Translations under genes and position numbers: made by a program
The notes under the pieces: model-generated
The model's input: only the letters and a program-made list of their open reading frames with translations
Databases searched by the model: none
What the model was told of the DNA's origin: nothing
Source of the DNA: Russula earlei
Taxonomy: Eukaryota > Basidiomycota > Agaricomycetes > Russulales > Russulaceae
Assembly: GCA_025769875.1 (NCBI GenBank)
Contig: JAGFNK010000467.1
Span: 1-40,653, forward strand
DNA: 40,653 nucleotides
Reading direction: 5' to 3'
In this document: positions 32,937-40,653 of the stretch, in pieces
Numbering within the stretch: position 1 is the first letter of the stretch
Layout of the letters: each line of letters starts with the position of its first letter

Positions 32937-35900
32937 TTAGGGGTTACTCCTGGTGGGAATTGTCTTAAGCGCCTTCGGATATTTCCGATGGAAGTCTTTA
33001 ACAAGTAATTGCGCTTTTGATAGGTTAGATGCTGGTTCCCAAGTATTTTCTGCGACTGTATACCCTTTCCATTTAACTAGGTATTGGATTCCTTTGCGGT
33101 TTGGGGAGAGCCGAGAGTTTAGGATTTGCTCTACTTCATATTGTTCTTCACCTTCGACTAATATTGGTGGCGGGTTTGAAAAGTTAGGACCATGGGCAAT
33201 GGTTTCTTTGTAAGGTTTAATCAGGGAGTGGTGAAAAACAGGGTGTATCTTCCAAGACTTTGGTAGTTCAAGGCGAACGTTTACTGGATAGGCAGTGGTG
33301 ACTTTGAATGGCCCATAGCGTCGAGGGGCTAGTTTTGCTTTTGGGTGAGTGGTTCGTAGATTCGTGGCTTCCAGCCATACTTGATCCCCTTCTTTAAAAC
33401 GAAATGTGGAGGATTGAGGTCCTGATTGCTTCATGATTTCTGTTGCTCGGTTCAGGGAGGCAGCTACTTCTTCTCTGAGTTGGTTTAGTCTTGATAGTCT
33501 TTCTTGGATTGAAGGGAATTTTGATGTAAAGGCAAGGGGCGGAGCAAATGTTGGGTTAAAGCCATACCAGACTTCAAACGGGGGTTTGTTCGTAGCACTG
33601 TGTTGTCTGGCATTATGTGCGAACTCCATAAAGGGAACTAGTTCTGCCCAATTGTCTGCTTGATGATTGCAAAATATTCGTAGGTATTGTTCTAGTTCTT
33701 GGTTAACTCGTTCTGTTTCTCCAGTCTGTCTGTGGGTGATATGCTGTGCTTAACTGATACTTTGACATTTAACTTCTTCCATAGTTCTTGAGTGACTTTT
33801 GCTGCGAACTGAGGGCCTCTGTCCGATATTATTTGTGTTGGGAGCCCTATTCTTCTCCAGACATTGTTCATGATTAGTGTCGCTGTTTCATCTGCTGTGA
33901 TTGTCTTGTGGCAAGGGGTAATGATTATTGCTTTACTGAATCGATCTACCACGACTAGGAGGCTGTCAAAGCCTTGTGAAATCGGTAGGTCCGTGATAAA
34001 GTCCATGGTAATGCTTTTCCATACTTCTCCAGCTGGTGTAATTGGTACAAGGGGTGTTTCTGTCTTTGGACGGTTCTTTGTACTTTGGCAAATTGCGCAA
34101 CCATCTACATAACTTTTGACATAGGTTAGCATTCCTGGCCACCAATAGTTTCGGCTGATTAGTTCATAAGTCTTCCATTGGCCAGGATGCCCAGTGGCAA
34201 GGGAGTCGTGGTGTAGTTTTAGAATTTTCTTTCTTAGGGTGTCGTTGTTTGGGATATAGACTTTTCCTTTGAATAGTATTAGTCCATCTTCAAGGTTCCA
34301 GTCCTGTAAGCCTTTGGATAGTCGCCTTGGTCCATTCTTTATAATGATTGCTAACGCGTTAGATACTTCTGGGTCATAGTCTTTGCTAGATCGTAGTTGT
34401 TGTCGAAGTTCCTTGGTCGCCGATTGGTTCTGTAGCAGAGGTGCGTGTTGCTCTAATTTTAAAAATTTGTCATCTAGGAGCACCTTTCCATCATTTTCGT
34501 TTTGTATCCCCTCTTTAAAGTCTGGCCGCCTGGACAGACCGTCTGCTTTGTTCATAGTTCCTGGGTGGTGGGTGATGGTGAAGTCAAAATTGCTGAGGAG
34601 GAGTGCCCATCGGGCTTGTCGTCTCGTGAGTTTCTGTTTTGTCATGAAGTATGTCAAGTTATTGTGGTCTGTCCATAGATCAATGGGGTGTGTAGCGCCT
34701 TCAAGGTAGTGTCGGAAGTGCCAGAGGGACAAGACGATAGCAAGGAGTTCTTTATCATAGATCATGTAATTTCGTTGTGCGGGGTCCAAGGATTTCGAGA
34801 AATAGGCTACTGGGTGATATCTGTTAAATTCATCGGGTTGTTCCAAGATTGCACCGACTGCAAAGTCACTTGCATCGCAGATGAGTCGAAAGGGTTTCGT
34901 GTGGTTAGGTAACATGAGGATTGGGGCCGTTGTGAATGCTTGGATTAGCTTCTGAAATGCTTGTTCTTCATCGTCTTCCCATTTGAAGGGGTTTTCTTTC
35001 TTTGTTAAGTTAAACAAGGGCCGTGCTATTCGAGAGTATTGGTGGATAAATCGTCGATAGAAGTTGCAGAATCCTAGAAATGCTTGTACTTCCTGTAACA
35101 TTGGTCGGAGTAGGCCACTTTGTAATGCCTATTAACTTGTCTTGGTCCATGGATATTCGTCCTTGGGAGATATTGATGCCTAGGTAACTAATAGAGGTTT
35201 GTCGGAAAGCACATTTCTCTGGTTTCAAGTATAAGTCGTGGTCTTGGAGTGTTTTTAGGACCTTATGTGTCCAGTCGTCTAGTTCGTTCAAGGTTTGCGC
35301 CATGATTAGTATATCATCTAGATAAACAACCACTCGTTCAGTGGCGATGTATTTTGCTAGGATGGTGTTCATAAAGCGTTGGAAAGTGGCTGGGGCGTTG
35401 CAGAGACCAAATGTCATTATCAATGGTTCGAAGAGTCCTAATGGTGTCTTGAATGCTGCAAGGTGTTCATCGCCCTCTCTGAGGCGAATATTGTTGTATC
35501 CCCATCGTACGTCAAACTTGGTAAAGTATTGGGCTCCTTGGAGTTTGTCAATTAATTCAGGAATCAAGGGTAGTGGATACGCGTCTTTGACAGTTGCTGT
35601 ATTCAGGGCTCTGTAGTCTTGCACTGGTCGTAGATTTCCTCCTTTCTTTTCTACAAAGAAGAATGGGCTGGCAATAGCTGCTTTTGATGGTCGGATTGTG
35701 CCTCTCTTCAAATGTTCGTCTAAGTATTCTTTTAGGGCTTGTAGTTCCTTGGGAGTAAGTCGATAAATGCCAGAATCTCGTCGGGCGATCCCTGGTTTTA
35801 GATTGATTGCATGGTCCCATGGTTGGTGAGCAGGAAGGCGTTGAGAAGCTTGTTCATCGAAAACCTTTCGCCATTTCAAGAATTGGGCGGGGATAAGTTC

Positions 35901-36657
35901 GTCTAATGTCTTAGGGGGTGTTTCCGCATTGGCTAGCTTGGTAGCTGTGGTTGATTTGGCTCTTATGTTGATTGTTATTGGGCTAAACGCATCGTGGATT
36001 TGTTCGTCAACACATGGGTTCAATGGTCCTTCAGTATCTGGGAAGATTAGTGCAGCAATGTCCGTAAACTCAGGGTTCTTCTTCTTCAGGGAAAGTAAGC
36101 GCTTGTATTTGGTAATTCCGCGTTCCAGATGCAGATGCAATGGTTATGCTTGGGTGTGTGGTAAGGCAAGTTCGGGGGCAGTTCCTCAGTGTGATTGTAT
36201 CATTTGCCCAATCAATATCTGGGTTGTGGTGTCGTAGCCAATCGGTTCCTAAGATAATGTCATGATCTCCAATGTTAGTGACAAGGAATTCTGCTTGTTC
36301 ATCATGAGTGGCGCCTGTGTGCGCTTGAATGCGAAGTCTTTGGATGGTGCTAAAGCGTATTAGTCCATTGGCATTTTGTGTTCCATCTACATTTTGTGCT
36401 GGCAAGGGTTTGATCATAGTTCGAAGGTGCAGGTGGTGTCTTTGTGCAAATCGTTCATGGATTATCATTCCTTCTGCTCCACTGTCGAGCAGGGCTCTTG
36501 CACCGATTTCTTTGCCGCTTGTCTTCCCTACTAAGGTAACTTTCAAGGCAATGGAAGGGGAGCGAATATTCTTGGTAAAAACTTTGGGGTAATTGATTTC
36601 TCTTTGTATCGTACTGATTTGGACCGCAGTCCCTCCTCGGTGCAGAAGGGGGTCCAA
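32937..36657 (-). pseudogene. pol: Chromovirus pol polyprotein with frameshifts
   Basis: Four frames in order. 36657-36070: retropepsin with LLDSGAEG and the DIILGTDWL strand. 36140-35010: reverse transcriptase with VQDYRALN, TFGLCNAPATFQRFMN and the active-site YLDD. 35101-33692: RT connection (VQAFLGFCNFYRRFI), RNase H (LICDASDFAVGAIL, DKELLAIV, WTDHNNL), then integrase with its HHCC zinc finger (HDSLATGHPG...DGCAICQ), the first catalytic D in MDFITDLP and the second in SDRGPQF. 33629-32937: integrase C-terminal GPFKV region and a chromodomain (YEVEQILNSR...YLVKWKGY...NTWEP). Frame breaks lie near 36,100 (could be programmed), 35,050 and 33,740; the last removes the region of the third catalytic residue (E). 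Activity is therefore unlikely. Confidence 0.93.
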
Positions 36658-38168
36658 TTAAAAATCCATAGGAGCAGATCTTGGGCGGAGGATCGAGTCT
36701 GCAAGTGTTCTCTCCAAGTCGTTAGTGAAGCAACAGGAACGGGTTCTTCTTGCGCAGGTTCGAATGTTTTCATCTTGGATGGTTGTAGCTCTGACTGTTT
36801 GGGGGCGAGAACCTTGTCGTTGGCGTCCTTGAGCTGCTTTCTTTGCTCTACATTGATTTGCCATATGATTCTTCTTTCCACAATAATAACAGAGATTGTT
36901 CTTGCGTCGAAATTCTTTCTCTGCATCTGTGAGGGGTTTCCTTTCACTTCTGGATTCCCAGGGTCGTTCATTGGGCTCTCCTTGGTACAAGTTAATTTCC
37001 AATGGATTATCTGATCCTTGAGTGTTCAATCCTCGGGCACGCACAGAGCGTCCTCCTCGAAAAGCAGTGGAGTTGTATAGGTGGAAAAGGTTGTCAAATT
37101 CTCTTGCTGCTTTGACAAGGGCTGCAAGCGTAGTTGGTGTTGGTGTGATTCCCAGTATTTTCTGATGTAAGGCCGGGTTGATGTTCTTCCTAAATGCGTA
37201 CATCTTTGTTCTTTCATCGGTGGTAGCTCGTGATGCGTGGTGCGACCATTTCTGATACCATTCATTAAATGGTAGTTTCCTTGATAATAGGTGTGCATGG
37301 TATTAGCGGAGGCCAACTCTGCTTCTGCAGGGATAAAATGATCGGCAAAGGCTTTCTTGAAGTCGTCCCATGACCCATAGTCTGCTACGGTACGAGCCAT
37401 AGCCTTGGTGGTTTGTTCTCTAGCCCACGCTCCGGCGGGTGTTCCTACTTTAAAGTGGGTCAGTGCAGCGGCAACTTTCTTGCTTTCATCTGTAAAGGAG
37501 TCGCCATTGATGTAATAATAATTGGCCAAAGCTGCCCAAAAGGCTTCTGCGTTATCAGCCTTTCCAGTCAAAGGGTTCTGGTGCTGTTCCGACAAGGCGT
37601 GGATTGCTTGACATGGTGGGATTCTGAGTTGTTGTAGCTGTAACAATAGGTGGGGCTGAACCTTGTAGTTGGATTCTAGTTGGAGTGAGCGTTCGAGGGA
37701 CTGCTTGTGGTACGTTGCTAGTTGTATGAGGAGTAGGTTGTTGGGTATTACGCTCGAGTAGAAGGTCCTGGAGTGGTGCTTCGAGTGCTCTGAGCAGTTC
37801 CTAGGATAGCGGTAACTTCTTGAGGTGTTCTGGCTGAGAAATCGACTTCTCGATTGTTATAGTAAACCCAATGTCTTCTAGAACGGCTCCACTTGACTGG
37901 TCTGTCTAGGAAGAGGCCTGATGTAGTTATAGGGGTTGAAGTCTTGAACGTTTTCTGCTCCTGGGGCTGCCGCTTTAAGTTGTTCGGTGGTGACTTCGTC
38001 GTTATCGTCTTCGTATAACCAAGTGTCAGAAAGATTTCCGTGGTTGATAATAGGTGTGCCTGCAAATTTTCCTCGGTAACAGTGATCTTGGGTGTCGTAA
38101 CTGAGGTTTTCAAATAGGAGTGGGATTAGATTTTCTTCTTCGTCAGTGATGTCCCTCCTAGTGCTCAT
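36658..38168 (-). pseudogene. gag: Chromovirus gag with frameshifts
   Basis: Starts MSTRRDITDEEENLIPLLFE at 38168. Frames change near 37,900, 37,700 and 37,270. The central part has the retrotransposon Gag helical core (AEAFWAALANYYYINGDSF, SWDDFKKAFADHFIP) and the C-terminal part a CCHC zinc knuckle (CYYCGKKNHMANQC, about 36,860). The break near 37,270 lies at a short A run (GGAAACTACC). Product role, from the family: capsid assembly and RNA binding. Confidence 0.85.
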
Positions 38169-38295
38169 AGATCTAGACGACTGTTATAGTCCAATGGCCG
38201 TTGTTCCAAGGATATGCAATGGTGTAGGCTGGCTTTTAGTCGAATGGTATCGGGTCTTCCTTGATGTTTTCTTAATTGGATTCGGGAAGTATTCT

Positions 38296-39602
38296 TCAGT
38301 AATGCTGCTTTGTGTTAGAACTACTCGGTTTTCCACAGATATCCTTCAATTCTGCTGGAGAGATGGCAAAGTCACTTATTTCCTTGGTGGGGTGCTTGTA
38401 AACTATAAAGTGTGTCAGTCGTTGATGCCAAGCTTGGGTACAATAATTCTTGAATTCAATTAATTCTCTCCTTGAACGTGTAGGTAGGTTTAATGCTAAG
38501 AAGGATTGTTCTGGTAGGTAGCAGTGTAAATCAGTATTCCTAGATCGGCACTATCAGGGGATTCAACAAGGGGTGATGCAAAGGGTTGGATAGGTACAAC
38601 AGGGGTAGGAATACGATTGGTAAACAAGGGTAAGTAGGCGTCAGGAGGGGTAGGAGGTAATGGTCTTTCAACAAGAAACCTCTTGCGTTGGGAACTGTTT
38701 CTCTCTCAGGGGGTCATTGGGATGACTGCGCGTCTCCTGTGTCGAGGAGCCAGATTTATCGAATGGGGAGGTGGTAATCGCCTGGCGTCCACAAGGTAAT
38801 TCCTGTCAGGAGTAGGAGGTGTATCTGGTCGAAAGTTGCACTGTGCAATACTCTGTTTTGCAGTTACACCCTTGCTGTCCCAGGATTTGACTCAGTATCT
38901 TCTGTGCTGGCAGACCAAATTTCTTGGCTAGTTGGGACAGTGGTCTGAATTGGTGTGAGGGGTCGAGGGGCAAGACTTGAGGCTTCTAGGATTGCTGGGA
39001 CAGAATAGTACGCAGGGGGACCAGTATATGAGGCTGTCTGGGCTGGTAATTTGCCCAAGGTTGATTGTAGTCTGCTGTCGTATAGCCAGAGAGTTAGTCT
39101 CCATATCAAAGGTGTTGTGTATTCCTGGTACAACAGCAAGTTGGACAGTAAGATTGATTTTCCCTTTGTATTCTGTTGAGGCGTAGGTGGTAGAACTGGA
39201 CAGTGAGACGATAGTAGCTGATGTATGTCCAAGCCAGGTAAAACAGCGATACCCTGTCCTTAAAGAGTGGACAATGATGTGGTGGCGTGGTTGAATGACT
39301 CTGGTCCAAAGGTTTAATTCACTGGTGCGTAAGGATTGGTAGTCAACTGGTTGTCCTTGGATGTTCTTCGCTTGAGCAAGGTGCCAATATAATAGTTGTT
39401 GTCGTGCTGGTGTCAAGACACTACTGCTGATCACTAAGGACTCAGGAGCAGGTGGGCAAGGGTCGGAACAGATGGTATGCGCGAAGGCGGCGTTGAACAG
39501 GAGGACGAGCCAAACGACGAGGAGGTACCAGATAGGGACTGGTAGGTGTTGCAAGAGACAAAGGCGAAGGCTAGAGGCCAGTGAGCGAGGGGCTTTAAAC
39601 AA
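38296..39602 (-). CDS. Leader ORF ahead of gag, starting in the 5' LTR
   Basis: An open frame of 225 codons (39602-38928) starts inside the 5' LTR, crosses the LTR/internal junction at 39411 and continues into the leader. Its start is signal-peptide-like: MFKAPRSLASS, then the hydrophobic run YLLVVWLVLLFNAAFA, then HTICSDPCPP. After it, coding-like pieces go on in shifted frames: a P/S/T-rich part (SVPAILEASSLAPRPLTPIQ), a proline-rich part (VERPLPPTPPDAYLPLFTN, about 38.65 kb) and a basic helical end (LNLPTRSRRELIEFKNYC...) stopping at 38296-38298. I do not recognise the protein. Position and features could mean an accessory, envelope-like or captured host gene, or a frame open by chance. 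The same LTR region in the 3' LTR is frameshifted. Confidence 0.5.
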
Positions 39603-40226
39603 GGCGGTCGTTGAAGGAGTACCTTGAGACGAGAGTGGACTTTAAACTGAGCAGTCGCAGGGAGTACCCAGGAGGATGAAGTATCACAAATGGACAGTCT
39701 GACGACTGCCATGCTTCATTGGGGCTTATATACAGTGTACAGGGTCGATTACAAAGCACTGGGACTATTCTAGACTCTTTGGTACCATCCAATAGGACTA
39801 CAGAGGCATAAACTTGCTTATGCCAAGTTCAGGCTTACTGAGCGCATTACTGATCATTGTGGAGCGATGACATCATTATGATGTCACGGTGGGGCGCTTA
39901 GTGAGCCTATGAGGTCACTGTGGAGTCGCTCAGTCAGCCATGATGTCATTGGAGCCTTGATGACTCAGATGTTTATGCAACAGTTTCTAAGAGTTTGTGC
40001 CGCTGTTTCGGGTCCATGGTGGCTGGGTGGCCATGTGGCTGCCACGCGATGATTACCCGATTAGGAAACCGGTGCCTGGTCGTGTTAGAGGCTTTTGCAA
40101 TAGCAATATCTTGTACCCAGGAGGGATAGCCCAGAAAATGGAAGGGAGGCGGCAATGCAAAGTGAGGGAGGTCTTTCTTGAGTAAATAGGACAATCCTTG
40201 GTCAGGACTTGGCCTGGTTCGTAACA
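39411..40226 (-). repeat. 5' LTR of the chromovirus
   Basis: 816 bp, plus-strand ends TGTCAAGACACT...GTTCGTAACA, aligning along its whole length with 31857-32687. Most differences are one-base gaps, mainly bases missing here, plus scattered substitutions. On the minus strand it drives the leader ORF and gag-pol. Confidence 0.95.
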
Positions 40227-40653
40227 GCTGGTGGTAGAAGTCGACTAAGGGTTTCAAGGTATAGTGCGTGTTCGTCGTGGCTCAAGAGCTGTCCAAAGGC
40301 AGACTCAAGGACTCTTTAACGATAAGGTGGGGGAAGTCCTCGTGAGTGGTTCAACTTCTGGTACGTCGTGTAAGTTAGTTGAAGTGGTGACAGGGAATGC
40401 GACAGAGGTCCAAGTTCGATATGATTTATGTTTAAGACGTGTCTGGTGATAGCGTCTTCTTCTCTTCTTCGTCTTCTTCTAAGGCGTATTCTCGAGGCAC
40501 TTTTTAGTTAAAGCAAAGAAAAAATGTTTATTCGATCTTTATTGAAGCGTTACAAGGGTGGTTCTTACTTTTTAAGAACCGTGCGCAAGATCTATAGTTT
40601 CGAGCTGGTACCTCTCAATTATCTCGAGAGGGTTAAGGGGAATACGAGGCGTA
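40227..40653 (-). other. Right flank: coding-like fragment and a hairpin
   Basis: Next to the chromovirus the minus strand has a short coding-like frame (LESAFGQLLSHDEHALYLE, ending LLPPA at 40227) cut off by the LTR. No ATG or domain can be assigned. At 40560-40580 the arms GGTTCTTA and TAAGAACC pair around CTTTT, and CTTTATTGAAGCG at 40538 resembles the R region of the LTRs in this window, so the edge may lie in another LTR element. Confidence 0.3.

Larger units (their letters stand above)
31857..40226 (-). mobile_element. Ty3/Gypsy chromovirus, degraded
   Basis: An 8,370-bp LTR retrotransposon on the minus strand. In transcript order: 5' LTR 40226-39411, leader ORF 39602-38296, gag 38168-36658, pol (protease, RT, RNase H, integrase, chromodomain) 36657-32937, polypurine tract 32700-32688, 3' LTR 32687-31857. 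Order RT-RNase H-integrase and the chromodomain place it in the chromovirus branch of Metaviridae. Several single-base frameshifts break gag and pol. A primer-binding site of the usual TGG form is not found after the 5' LTR (the first bases are CCAGCACGAC). The flanks GTGAC and GCTGG do not form a target-site duplication. Confidence 0.93.

Overview
The window is nuclear DNA of a basidiomycete fungus, most likely an Agaricomycete. Evidence: many short introns (about 45-100 nt) with GT/GC...AG ends and CTRAY-like branch points; an F-box-free fungal kinase-like family, an APC permease and TFIIIA of basidiomycete type; a Plavaka-type transposase; a DUF6532 gene; and a chromodomain Ty3/Gypsy retrotransposon. 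All family names come from motif recognition by eye, without database searches.

Left half (1-17,000) is gene-bearing single-copy-looking DNA. In order: a possible exon leaving the left edge (-), a broken kinase-like gene (+, 1308-2349), two small helical hypothetical genes that may be paralogues (-, 3378-4053 and 5678-6025), a perfect 26-bp palindrome (4751-4808), an amino-acid permease (-, 7121-10142), then a tight cluster for gene expression: eRF3/SUP35 (-, 10490-12595), TFIIIA with nine C2H2 fingers (-, 12677-14410) and, divergent from it across 142 bp, eIF3m (+, 14553-16235). A small secreted-protein gene (+, 16540-16868) ends the gene-rich part. Exon joins for eRF3, TFIIIA and eIF3m were worked out by hand and keep frame throughout (604, 501 and 432 aa).

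Right half (17,000-40,653) is a transposon graveyard. A 2.8-kb non-autonomous element (17214-20022) shares its left end and an internal patch with a larger DNA element (from 21966) that holds a decayed DUF6532 gene (-) and a decayed Plavaka transposase (+). This element is riddled with solo LTRs, several with 5-bp target-site duplications, two of them inserted inside other LTRs, so relative insertion order can be read. A degraded 8.4-kb chromovirus (31857-40226, minus strand) closes the window. It has two LTRs, gag, protease, RT, RNase H, integrase and chromodomain, plus an unexpected open frame ahead of gag that begins inside the 5' LTR and has a signal-peptide-like start.

Best candidates for something undescribed: the LTR-borne leader ORF of the chromovirus, the pairing of DUF6532 with a Plavaka transposase in one element and its deletion derivative, the hairpin module shared by unrelated LTR families, and the 26-bp perfect palindrome. 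Many breaks in the right half are single-base, so some could be sequencing error rather than decay.
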